The notes under the pieces: generated by a model
Seen by the model: the letters and a program-made list of their open reading frames with translations, nothing else
The model's database searches: none
Told to the model about the DNA's origin: nothing
In this document: positions 1 to 5,211 of the stretch, one piece after another
How positions within the stretch are numbered: position 1 is the first letter of the stretch
Layout of the letters: the number at the start of each line of letters is the position of its first letter
Made by a program: the position numbers and the translations under genes
NCBI GenBank assembly: GCA_013042695.1
Contig: JABDPQ010000264.1
Span: 1-5,211 of the forward strand
DNA length: 5,211 bases
Reading direction: 5' to 3'
From: Desulfobacterales bacterium
GTDB taxonomy: Bacteria > Desulfobacterota > Desulfobulbia > Desulfobulbales > Desulfocapsaceae

Positions 1-517
1 GATACTCGTTAACAACACCTTCAGGTGACCAGTTGAATGCATAGCCAAGCAGTCCCGTAGGATGTTTGGGCAGCGCCCCGACCCGCAGTTTAATGCTTCT
101 TATTGTCTTGAATTTTCGGGCAAGATCAGCCCCGACAATAGAGATGAAACCAGGCGCCAGACCACATTGCGGTGCCATAACAAAAGAAGAGTTTACACTC
201 AGGGTTTGGATCTTTTTGGTGGTTGCGACGTCTTCCGTCAAATCGAAATAGTGTTTTCCATGTGCTGCAGCGCATTGGGCTACTGATATGTTGAAATGAT
301 AGGGTAGGCACGAGATGACCGCGTCATGCGAAGACAGCATGGCAGCCAGCGACTCATATTCTGTGATGTCAAGAGCCTGTGTTGGAAAGGGATGTAAATT
401 ACTATTACTCTGGTCTGCTCCGGTTATCTTAAAACCAGTTTTTTGGAGCAGATGTGCAACCAGGTGGCCGACCTTGCCGAGTCCCAGAACAACTATTTTG
501 TCAATTTGTTTGTTCAC
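1..517 (-). CDS. Saccharopine dehydrogenase-like protein (LYS9 type), N-terminal 172 residues, cut by window edge
   Basis: The product likely oxidises saccharopine to glutamate and alpha-aminoadipic semialdehyde in the cytoplasm. The visible part starts with a Rossmann fold: beta strand IVVLGLGKVG with GxGxxG at residues 12-17. Asp35 ends the second strand (ITGAD), which usually favours NAD over NADP. Further on are DAVISCLPY (65-73), comparable to the SLIPY segment of fungal saccharopine reductases, then PQCGLAPGF (116-124) and GALPKHPTG (147-155) followed by LGYAFNWSPEG, all typical of the saccharopine/lysine dehydrogenase family. The C-terminal part is outside the window. I chose the GTG at 515-517 because GGGGG lies 4 nt upstream and the Rossmann strand follows at once; an in-frame TTG farther upstream lacks such a site. 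The gene diverges from glutaryl-CoA dehydrogenase, and the nearby semialdehyde dehydrogenase supports a catabolic role. Lysine 6-dehydrogenase is the main alternative, but the PQCGLAPGF and LPKHPTG motifs fit saccharopine dehydrogenase better. Confidence 0.85.
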   Translation of the reverse strand, partial: MNKQIDKIVVLGLGKVGHLVAHLLQKTGFKITGADQSNSNLHPFPTQALDITEYESLAAMLSSHDAVISCLPYHFNISVAQCAAAHGKHYFDLTEDVATTKKIQTLSVNSSFVMAPQCGLAPGFISIVGADLARKFKTIRSIKLRVGALPKHPTGLLGYAFNWSPEGVVNEY

Positions 518-543
518 AAAGCCCCCAAAGTAGACAATTATCT

Positions 544-573
544 TTGCCAATAATAGAAAAGTATTGGTATTAA
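544..573 (+). promoter_or_regulatory. Candidate sigma70 promoter for the glutaryl-CoA dehydrogenase gene
   Basis: TTGCCA (544-549, 5 of 6 to consensus) and TATTAA (568-573, 4 of 6) are 18 bp apart on the plus strand. The predicted start is near 580, giving a leader of roughly 90 nt before the ATG at 672. The inverted repeat 547-567 fills the spacer. Other AT-rich -10-like strings, such as TATAAC around 617, lie closer to the gene but lack a good -35. Confidence 0.35.
547..567. promoter_or_regulatory. Inverted repeat CCAATA-n9-TATTGG, candidate shared operator
   Basis: The perfect 6-bp arms CCAATA (547-552) and TATTGG (562-567) are spaced by 9 bp, a centre-to-centre distance of about 15 bp. 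The repeat lies between the two diverging genes and overlaps core elements of both predicted promoters. A dimeric regulator bound here could control saccharopine dehydrogenase and glutaryl-CoA dehydrogenase together. The regulator is unknown and is not encoded in the window. AT-rich 6-bp arms can arise by chance, so this is a candidate only. Confidence 0.35.
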
Positions 574-578
574 CTTAA
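550..578 (-). promoter_or_regulatory. Candidate sigma70 promoter for the saccharopine dehydrogenase gene
   Basis: Read on the minus strand, TTAAGT (573-578) and TATTAT (550-555) are separated by 17 bp. The -10 matches TATAAT at 5 of 6 positions and the -35 is weak (3 of 6). Transcription would start near 543, about 25 nt before the GTG start. The hexamers overlap the opposing promoter and the inverted repeat at 547-567. This rests on pattern matching alone. Confidence 0.4.
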
Positions 579-660
579 ACATGAAACTACTTATTATTTC
601 AACATCAGGAAGTATTTATAACCGTGTATGCAGCACTATGGAGCAGAAAAGTCTGACCCT

Positions 661-666
661 GGGGGA
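661..666 (+). promoter_or_regulatory. Ribosome binding site for glutaryl-CoA dehydrogenase
   Basis: GGGGGA lies 5 nt upstream of the ATG at 672. It is a G-rich, imperfect Shine-Dalgarno site, but it supports 672 over the in-frame ATGs at 690 and 702, which have no purine-rich site at proper spacing. Confidence 0.6.
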
Positions 667-671
667 ATTTT

Positions 672-1850
672 ATGAGCAACACGATTGAAATGACAGATTA
701 TATGAGTTTCCAGAGTTTGCTTGATGACGAGGAAAAACTGGTCCGCGAAACGGCGCGAAGCTTTGTCAATGAGCACGTGCTGCCGATAATTGATCAGCAT
801 GCACAGGATGAAACCTTTCCCCACCATTTGATTCCGATCATGGGAGAGCTGGGGTTTTTCGGCTCAACCTTGCCAGAGCAATATGGTTGTGCCGCCCTCT
901 CTGCCGTGGCCTATGGTCTTCTTATGTACGAGCTTGAGAGAGGCGATTCTGCCATGCGCAGTCTTGCTTCTGTTCAGGGATCCTTAGTAATGTATCCGAT
1001 TTTTGCCTATGGCAGTGAAAATCAGAAAAAATATTGGCTCCCTAAAATGGCTACCGGAGAGATGGTCGGTTGCTTCGGTTTGACGGAACCTGATTTTGGC
1101 TCGAATCCAAGCGGCATGAGAACCAAAGCAGTTCGGGAGTCAAGCACTACCTGGCGATTAAATGGGTCCAAGATGTGGATCACCAATGGTACGATAGCAG
1201 ATGTTGCGGTAATCTGGGCTCGGGCTGAAGATGGAATTCGTGGATTTCTTGTGGAAAAAAATACTCCAGGGTTCTCTGCTCCGCAAATGAAAGGGAAATG
1301 GAGTCTACGCGCTTCAGTGACTTCGGAACTCATTCTTGATAATGTCATCGTCGATGAGGAGAAGAGTCTATTGCCTGGTGTTGTTGGACTTAAAGGACCG
1401 CTTGGCTGTCTTTCTCAAGCACGATACGGCATTGCCTGGGGCGCTCTCGGGGCTGCTGAGCACTGTTATCAGACCGCGTTGGAGTACTCATTGAGCAGAA
1501 TCCAGTTTGACAAGCCAATAGCCGGGTTTCAACTACAGCAAAAAAAGCTGGCTGAAATGGTAACTGAGCTGACTAAAGGACAATTATTGGCCCTGCAGGT
1601 TGGTCGACTTAAAGATCTGGGAAGTGTCACGCCGGCACAGATATCGATGGCAAAGATGAATAACGTCAACGTGGCTCTTAAGATCTGCAGGACGGCCAGA
1701 ACCATGCTCGGGGCAAATGGTATTATGGGGGAGTACCCAATCATGCGTCATGCGAACAATCTCGAATCGGTCTACACCTACGAGGGTACGCATGATATAC
1801 ATACCCTCGTCATTGGGCAGGAGGTTTCCGGGCTTGCCGCCTACCGTTAA
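672..1850 (+). CDS. gcdH: Glutaryl-CoA dehydrogenase, decarboxylating type (acyl-CoA dehydrogenase family)
   Basis: This FAD enzyme oxidises glutaryl-CoA to glutaconyl-CoA and decarboxylates it to crotonyl-CoA, passing electrons to electron-transfer flavoprotein. The 392 residues match the full mature length of the family. Order of features: N-terminal helical domain (about 15-130) with MGELGFFG and YGLLMYELERGD; middle beta domain with CFGLTEPDFGSNP (134-146) and MWITNG (168-173), which line the flavin and substrate site; C-terminal helical domain with ARYGIAWGALGAAE (250-263), MLGANGI (345-351) and TYEGTHDIH (369-377). Glu371 is the expected catalytic base. Arg96 and Glu89 fit the residues that hold the glutaryl carboxylate. 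Tyr370 beside the base is the residue associated with decarboxylating members. The segments ELERxDSxxRS and ARYGIAWG distinguish this from short-chain acyl-CoA dehydrogenases. The stop lies 7 bp from the convergent aldehyde dehydrogenase stop. The last lysine-pathway enzyme seen here, it is probably expressed from the divergent promoter region upstream. Confidence 0.93.
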   Translation: MSNTIEMTDYMSFQSLLDDEEKLVRETARSFVNEHVLPIIDQHAQDETFPHHLIPIMGELGFFGSTLPEQYGCAALSAVAYGLLMYELERGDSAMRSLASVQGSLVMYPIFAYGSENQKKYWLPKMATGEMVGCFGLTEPDFGSNPSGMRTKAVRESSTTWRLNGSKMWITNGTIADVAVIWARAEDGIRGFLVEKNTPGFSAPQMKGKWSLRASVTSELILDNVIVDEEKSLLPGVVGLKGPLGCLSQARYGIAWGALGAAEHCYQTALEYSLSRIQFDKPIAGFQLQQKKLAEMVTELTKGQLLALQVGRLKDLGSVTPAQISMAKMNNVNVALKICRTARTMLGANGIMGEYPIMRHANNLESVYTYEGTHDIHTLVIGQEVSGLAAYR

Positions 1851-1857
1851 CAATGGC

Positions 1858-3390
1858 TTAAATGGTAAAGGTGATTCCCTGGGCTAGAGGCATTTCCTTG
1901 CCATAATTTATGGTGTTCGTCTGACGACGCATGTAGCTTTTCCAGGCGTCAGAACCCGATTCCCTGCCTCCCCCAGTCTCTTTTTCGCCGCCAAAGGCAC
2001 CGCCTATTTCAGCCCCTGAGGTCCCAATGTTGACGTTGGCCAGGCCACAATCTGAACCTGTTGCGGAAAGAAATAGTTCGGCTTCCTGGAGATTGTCTGT
2101 AAAAATTGAGGAGGAGAGTCCCTGGACGACGTCATTTTGAATGGCAATAGCATTTTCTACACCGCCTGAATATCTTATCAGGTAGAGGATCGGGGCAAAC
2201 GTTTCTTGCTGGACAATGGCAAAGCTGTTCTCTGCCTCTGCCAGCACCGGCTCGACATAGCAGCCCGATTCAAACCCTTCTCCTTCCAATAAGCGATTTC
2301 CGCAGAGAATAGTTCCGCCCTGTTCCTCAAGAGCGTTAAGTGCATTAAAATAGTCGCTAACAGCATGCTGATCAATCAGTGGGCCGACATGGATGGTTTC
2401 ATCGAGTGGTGTGCCGATTTGCAGTGATTTATAGGCTCTGAGTAAGGCTTGCTTGACCTGATCATATAGTGCTTCATGTACGATAACGCGCCTGGTTGAT
2501 GTACAGCGTTGACCGGCAGTTCCCACCGCCGAAAAAACGATGGCTGGAATTGCTAGATTGAGGTTGGCCTGTGGTGTGAGGATAATGGCATTGTTGCCGC
2601 CCAGCTCGAGTATACATCTGCCAAGTCTATTGGCAACCGTCGTTGCAGCATGTCTGCCAACGGGGGTTGAGCCGGTGACAGAGAGAAGTGGAAGAGCAGT
2701 GTCCTGCAGCATCAGCTCACCGATACTCGATCCGCTGCCAATGATGAGATTGAAGATACCTTCCGGTAGGTCGTTGGCCTTGATGATTGTTGCTAATATA
2801 TTCTGAACAGCAATCGCAGTAAGTGGGGTTTTTGATGATGGTTTCCAGATACTGGTGTCTCCGCAGACTGCCGAAATCATGGCATTCCAGGACCAAACTG
2901 CAACCGGAAAGTTAAATGCACTGATGATACCGACGATGCCAAGCGGATGATATTGATCATAAAGCCTGTGTTCCGGACGTTCTGATGCCATGGTAAAGCC
3001 ATAGAGCTGCCGCGATTGTCCGACAGCGAAATCGCAGATATCTATCATCTCCTGGACCTCACCCATCCCTTCTTGTAGAGATTTTCCCATTTCCCATGAA
3101 ACAAGCGTACCGAGAGGTTCTTTTTTGGTTCGCAGGACGTTGCTGATCTGGCGGACAATTTCACCTCGGTGAGGCGCTGGTACCGAACGCCATTCATTGA
3201 AGGCCCGCTTTGCTGCAACGATGCAATTCCTGTAATCATCTTCGCTGGCGAGATAAACGGATGCAAGTATGGTTCCATCAACCGGTGAGACTACTTCAAG
3301 CTCACCACTTTTTGTGCTGCTGCTCCATGAGGTCCCGGTTGATGCACCCCGGTTCTTTGTTTTAATACCTAATGTCTTGAGAAATTCCAT
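1858..3390 (-). CDS. Alpha-aminoadipic semialdehyde (piperideine-6-carboxylate) dehydrogenase, ALDH7 family
   Basis: It oxidises alpha-aminoadipic semialdehyde, in equilibrium with piperideine-6-carboxylate, to 2-aminoadipate with NAD+ in the cytoplasm. The 510 residues cover a complete aldehyde dehydrogenase. Visible motifs: PAPHRGEIVRQI (71-82); GEVQEMIDICDFAVG (110-124), a marker of the ALDH7 (antiquitin) group; SAFNFPVAVWSWN (157-169), holding the oxyanion Asn160; Lys183 in IWKPS for cofactor binding; LELGGNN (261-267) with general base Glu262; GTAGQRCTS (290-298) with nucleophile Cys296; ETFAPILY (396-403); and NVNIGTSGAEIGGAFGGEK (452-470), then GGGRESGSDAWK. The AGQRCT, SGAEIGGAFGGEK and MRR-TINY-PLAQGI segments match animal antiquitin almost residue for residue, so substrate assignment is strong. 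The ATG at 3390 has a near-perfect GGAGGTG site and the N-terminus aligns with the family. It has its own promoter and converges on glutaryl-CoA dehydrogenase. The bacterial counterpart is called amaB in Pseudomonas; I leave the symbol open. Confidence 0.94.
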   Translation of the reverse strand: MEFLKTLGIKTKNRGASTGTSWSSSTKSGELEVVSPVDGTILASVYLASEDDYRNCIVAAKRAFNEWRSVPAPHRGEIVRQISNVLRTKKEPLGTLVSWEMGKSLQEGMGEVQEMIDICDFAVGQSRQLYGFTMASERPEHRLYDQYHPLGIVGIISAFNFPVAVWSWNAMISAVCGDTSIWKPSSKTPLTAIAVQNILATIIKANDLPEGIFNLIIGSGSSIGELMLQDTALPLLSVTGSTPVGRHAATTVANRLGRCILELGGNNAIILTPQANLNLAIPAIVFSAVGTAGQRCTSTRRVIVHEALYDQVKQALLRAYKSLQIGTPLDETIHVGPLIDQHAVSDYFNALNALEEQGGTILCGNRLLEGEGFESGCYVEPVLAEAENSFAIVQQETFAPILYLIRYSGGVENAIAIQNDVVQGLSSSIFTDNLQEAELFLSATGSDCGLANVNIGTSGAEIGGAFGGEKETGGGRESGSDAWKSYMRRQTNTINYGKEMPLAQGITFTI

Positions 3391-3394
3391 ATAG

Positions 3395-3401
3395 CACCTC
3401 C
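3395..3401 (-). promoter_or_regulatory. Strong Shine-Dalgarno site for the ALDH7 gene
   Basis: GGAGGTG on the minus strand lies 4 nt before the ATG at 3388-3390. It is the best ribosome binding site in the window. It falls in an imperfect 18-bp dyad (3395-3412) centred on CACGTG, so an upstream CACC could pair with its GGTG, though only by a 4-bp stem. Confidence 0.75.
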
Positions 3402-3486
3402 ACGTGTTGGTGAGATGTCAGGAGAAGTCTGCACATCCTTTTGATCTTGTGAACTCAGCTTATTGAACTGATATCTTTTCTGGCAG

Positions 3487-3501
3487 GAGCCTCATAGGCT
3501 C
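3487..3501. promoter_or_regulatory. Perfect inverted repeat GAGCCT-CAT-AGGCTC at the ALDH7 start point, candidate operator
   Basis: The perfect 6-bp arms (3487-3492 and 3496-3501) flank a 3-bp centre. The repeat abuts the predicted -10 at 3502-3507 and covers the expected transcription start near 3494-3496. A bound repressor there would block initiation. Alternatively it could form a hairpin at the very 5' end of the mRNA and protect it. It is not followed by a T-run on either strand, so it is not an intrinsic terminator. The arms differ from those of the repeat at 547-567, which argues against one regulator binding both. Confidence 0.5.
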
Positions 3502-3530
3502 ATTATATTGACTATACATAAGGTAATCAA
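3502..3530 (-). promoter_or_regulatory. Sigma70 promoter for the ALDH7 gene
   Basis: On the minus strand, TTGATT (3525-3530, 4 of 6) and a perfect TATAAT (3502-3507) are separated by the ideal 17 bp. The start would fall near 3495, giving a leader of about 105 nt before the ATG. This is the strongest promoter match in the window, and it points away from the Sel1 gene. The leader shows no recognisable riboswitch and is too short for the known lysine riboswitch aptamer plus an expression platform. Confidence 0.65.
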
Positions 3531-3592
3531 CCATCCAATATCATAATGTTATCATGTGAGTATCAGTTTATCTTCGTGGTTGGGAAGCAATC

Positions 3593-4138
3593 ATGAATGC
3601 ATGGAAAGCCGGGAGCAGAGTCCAAACAGAAAGGATCATTCTGCATATCACCTGTTTCTTGCTGCTACTGGCAGTTTTGTTTCCGCAACCGCTATATAGT
3701 GAATTCGATAATATACAGTTGTTTGAGGATGCGCGGGCTGGGGACCAGGAAGCGCAGTATACACTGGCTCATCTTTTGCTGAAGGGGCAAGGAGGGGTGA
3801 GGCAAGATGTTGGCTCAGCCATCAGCTGGTTTGAGCGTTCAGCGGGCAATGGACATAAAGACGCCCCATTTGATCTGGCGTTACTCTATTTAAATGGATC
3901 CCTGATTCCAAAAGACAATCGCAAAGCACTATACTGGCTGCATCAGGCAGCTGATGCTGGAAATTCTGAAGCACACTATTATCTGGCACAAATATATAAA
4001 GCAAGTGATGTTGAGCAAGCCGTTATCTGGCTCAAACAAGCGGCAGAAGCCGGGCATCAGATGGCCAGTAGGGATCTCAAAGCCTGGTGTGAAGATATAC
4101 CGATTGCCTGCAAGGGCAGTAGATCAAGCGATAACTAA
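3593..4138 (+). CDS. Exported Sel1-like repeat (TPR-like) protein of unknown role
   Basis: The 181-residue product has a basic N-region and a hydrophobic stretch at about 15-34 (core CFLLLLAVLF), then PLYS-E near 33-37. This looks like a signal peptide cleaved around residue 36, although an uncleaved anchor is possible. The rest is Sel1-like helical repeats: about 51-87 (DQEAQYTLAHLL, then AISWFERSAGNG), 88-123 (APFDLALLYLNG, then ALYWLHQAADAG), and a short repeat at 124-154 (AHYYLAQIY, then AVIWLKQAAEAG) with a shrunken loop. A broken fourth repeat starts at 155. Two cysteines in the tail (166 and 173) could form a disulfide in the periplasm. Sel1 repeats mediate protein-protein contacts and have no catalytic activity of their own, so the partner is unknown. 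GGGAAG (3582-3587) lies 5 nt before the ATG. No convincing promoter precedes it on this strand. It diverges from the ALDH7 gene and converges on the SDR gene, and nothing ties it to lysine breakdown. Confidence 0.82.
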   Translation: MNAWKAGSRVQTERIILHITCFLLLLAVLFPQPLYSEFDNIQLFEDARAGDQEAQYTLAHLLLKGQGGVRQDVGSAISWFERSAGNGHKDAPFDLALLYLNGSLIPKDNRKALYWLHQAADAGNSEAHYYLAQIYKASDVEQAVIWLKQAAEAGHQMASRDLKAWCEDIPIACKGSRSSDN

Positions 4139-4179
4139 TTGACTGCTTCCCACTCAAGTGCCCGCCATTTTTAAAGATA

Positions 4180-5211
4180 CTAATGTTTTCTGATCTCTTC
4201 GAAGATTTTCGGATGAACATTTGACTCCCTGAAGGGGGAAGTCGCATTACCGTGGATGTCATCGAGCAGGGATTTCGGTTCATTTGTAAACTGATCTTCT
4301 ATCGTCGTATCGGTCTCAGCTTCAATTTTCTCATCAAATGTTGTGATGAGATTCTGATGGCTCCAGCGGGTCAGGTAATAAATGATCATCTCGGGTAGCC
4401 GGGTAAAAACTGTTTCGTTGGGCATTGGATCGATAAAACTTGATGCCTGGAGTTTTTCGGATGAAAGCGTCTGGCTACGGTAAAAGGCGTTAAGGAACAT
4501 AAGTTCCGGCGGCAGGCTTGCTTTGAGTCCTATTTTAGTTAAAAGACGCAGTATTACTCGTATCGAATTTTTGCCTGTCCGGGCGAGGGGGTAGGGGATA
4601 TAAATTTCTCTTGGGCTTTTCAGGACAAGGTGTGATTTAATCGTCAGAATGATCTGGGCAAGCTCAACAGGGTCCTTATCGACGAAGTGGTAGGTTTTTC
4701 CAGCAAATTCTGAACGGTTGTCAAGCATATGATGGATCAGATAAGGCAGCTTTCGTGAATTTGTGTAGGAGTGCATGGTGCCTTTTCTGGTAAACATGCA
4801 TGGCATTGATTCGTCGGCTACCGAGAAAAGTAGGCGGTGGAAACCTTGGATCTTGTGATCGTGATTACCATAGACGATTCCCAGACGGATGCAGCTGAAA
4901 TCAAGACCCTCATTTTTTGCCATATAGTTAAGTGTACTTTCGGCCATTAATTTAGATTTGGCATAATTGCTGAGTTGAGCAGTTAATGGGCGATGATCTT
5001 CTTCTCTAAGATTTTCGCCAGGTGGCAGCGCCGCTGCGGAACTGAAGAAAATATAGGGAATATTTAGCGCTGCAGCTGCGCGAGCAACATTAATGGCCCC
5101 GGCGTAGTTGACTTCAAATGAGAGCTGCGGATCAGAATCAATTTTGGTGATTGCGGCATTGATCACAAAATCAGGTTTGATCGACATCAGGTAGTTGCGA
5201 ATGTCTGTGCA
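4180..5211 (-). CDS. NAD-dependent epimerase/dehydratase-like extended SDR protein, N-terminus beyond window edge
   Basis: The reading frame stays open to the window edge. Eight in-frame codons upstream of the ATG at 5187 read TDIRNYL before MSIKPDFVINAA, which is the normal run-in of an extended SDR (kPDxVIxxAA). The true start and the glycine-rich NAD(P) motif therefore lie outside. Numbering from that Met: VINAAI (8-13), EVNYAGAINVARAA (25-38), the Ser-rich strand YIFFSSAA (45-52), the active-site pair YAKSK (Tyr75, Lys79), then RLGIVYGN (101-108). These identify a Rossmann NAD(P) sugar epimerase/dehydratase or 3-beta-hydroxysteroid dehydrogenase-like fold. The substrate cannot be told. 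After the SDR core (to about 240) a tail of nearly 100 residues includes an acidic stretch (EKIEAETDTTIED, 286-298) that resembles no domain I know. The stop TAG is at 4180-4182, facing the Sel1 gene across 41 bp with no clear terminator. Confidence 0.8.
   Translation of the reverse strand, partial: CTDIRNYLMSIKPDFVINAAITKIDSDPQLSFEVNYAGAINVARAAAALNIPYIFFSSAAALPPGENLREEDHRPLTAQLSNYAKSKLMAESTLNYMAKNEGLDFSCIRLGIVYGNHDHKIQGFHRLLFSVADESMPCMFTRKGTMHSYTNSRKLPYLIHHMLDNRSEFAGKTYHFVDKDPVELAQIILTIKSHLVLKSPREIYIPYPLARTGKNSIRVILRLLTKIGLKASLPPELMFLNAFYRSQTLSSEKLQASSFIDPMPNETVFTRLPEMIIYYLTRWSHQNLITTFDEKIEAETDTTIEDQFTNEPKSLLDDIHGNATSPFRESNVHPKIFEEIRKH

Noticed and set aside
315..533. A 72-codon plus-strand frame opposite the saccharopine dehydrogenase gene.
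   Set aside because: The minus-strand frame carries clear family motifs over the same bases, so this one is a shadow.
1022..1348. A 108-codon open frame on the minus strand inside glutaryl-CoA dehydrogenase.
   Set aside because: It is fully antisense to a well-conserved enzyme, has no ribosome binding site worth noting, and its product resembles nothing I recognise.
3395..3412. Imperfect 18-bp dyad centred on CACGTG over the ALDH7 ribosome binding site, considered as translational control.
   Set aside because: Only 4 bp could pair in RNA around a usable loop, and the strong ribosome binding site explains half of the symmetry.
3391..3494. Leader of the ALDH7 gene considered as a lysine riboswitch or a leader-peptide attenuator.
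   Set aside because: It is about 105 nt, too short for a lysine aptamer with a platform. It shows no conserved core, and the one short ATG frame has no properly spaced ribosome binding site and no lysine-rich run.
3508..3513. TTGACT on the plus strand as the -35 of a Sel1 gene promoter.
   Set aside because: No acceptable -10 lies 16-18 bp downstream; the nearest AT-rich hexamers are at unsuitable spacing.
4116..4146. GCAGT ... ACTGC inverted repeat at the end of the Sel1 gene, with a TTTTT run at 4168-4172, considered as a terminator.
   Set aside because: The stem is only 5 bp with a 21-nt loop, and the T-run is about 20 nt from the stem, so it does not form an intrinsic terminator.

Overview
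No mobile element, CRISPR array, tRNA or rRNA is visible, and I see no sign of a novel defence or mobile system. The window looks like ordinary bacterial chromosome: moderate GC (mid-40s % by eye), dense coding on both strands, Shine-Dalgarno-led starts and sigma70-like promoter hexamers. The Sel1-repeat secreted protein, the FAD-dependent glutaryl-CoA dehydrogenase and the ALDH7-type dehydrogenase would fit a Gram-negative proteobacterium-like organism. The sequence does not fix the lineage any more closely than that.

Layout: (a) 1-517, minus strand, the first 172 residues of a saccharopine dehydrogenase-like protein, which runs off the left edge. (b) 518-671, a divergent intergenic region with two overlapping promoter candidates around one inverted repeat. 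(c) 672-1850, plus strand, glutaryl-CoA dehydrogenase. (d) 1858-3390, minus strand, an ALDH7-family alpha-aminoadipic semialdehyde dehydrogenase, convergent with (c) and separated from it by 7 bp. (e) 3391-3592, a second divergent intergenic region with a strong promoter for (d) and a perfect inverted repeat at its predicted start point. (f) 3593-4138, plus strand, a small exported Sel1-repeat protein. (g) 4180-5211, minus strand, an extended SDR (NAD-dependent epimerase/dehydratase-like) protein whose N-terminus lies beyond the right edge.

Genes (a), (c) and (d) make a coherent set. Saccharopine dehydrogenase releases alpha-aminoadipic semialdehyde, the ALDH7 enzyme oxidises it to 2-aminoadipate, and after transamination and oxidative decarboxylation (not encoded here) glutaryl-CoA dehydrogenase yields crotonyl-CoA. 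This is the saccharopine route of lysine breakdown, best known from animal mitochondria and found only in some bacteria. The lysine-2-oxoglutarate reductase, the aminotransferase and the 2-oxoadipate step are not in the window. The three genes are not one operon: they are divergent and then convergent, so each of the two intergenic regions must carry its own control. Genes (f) and (g) show no evident link to lysine metabolism.
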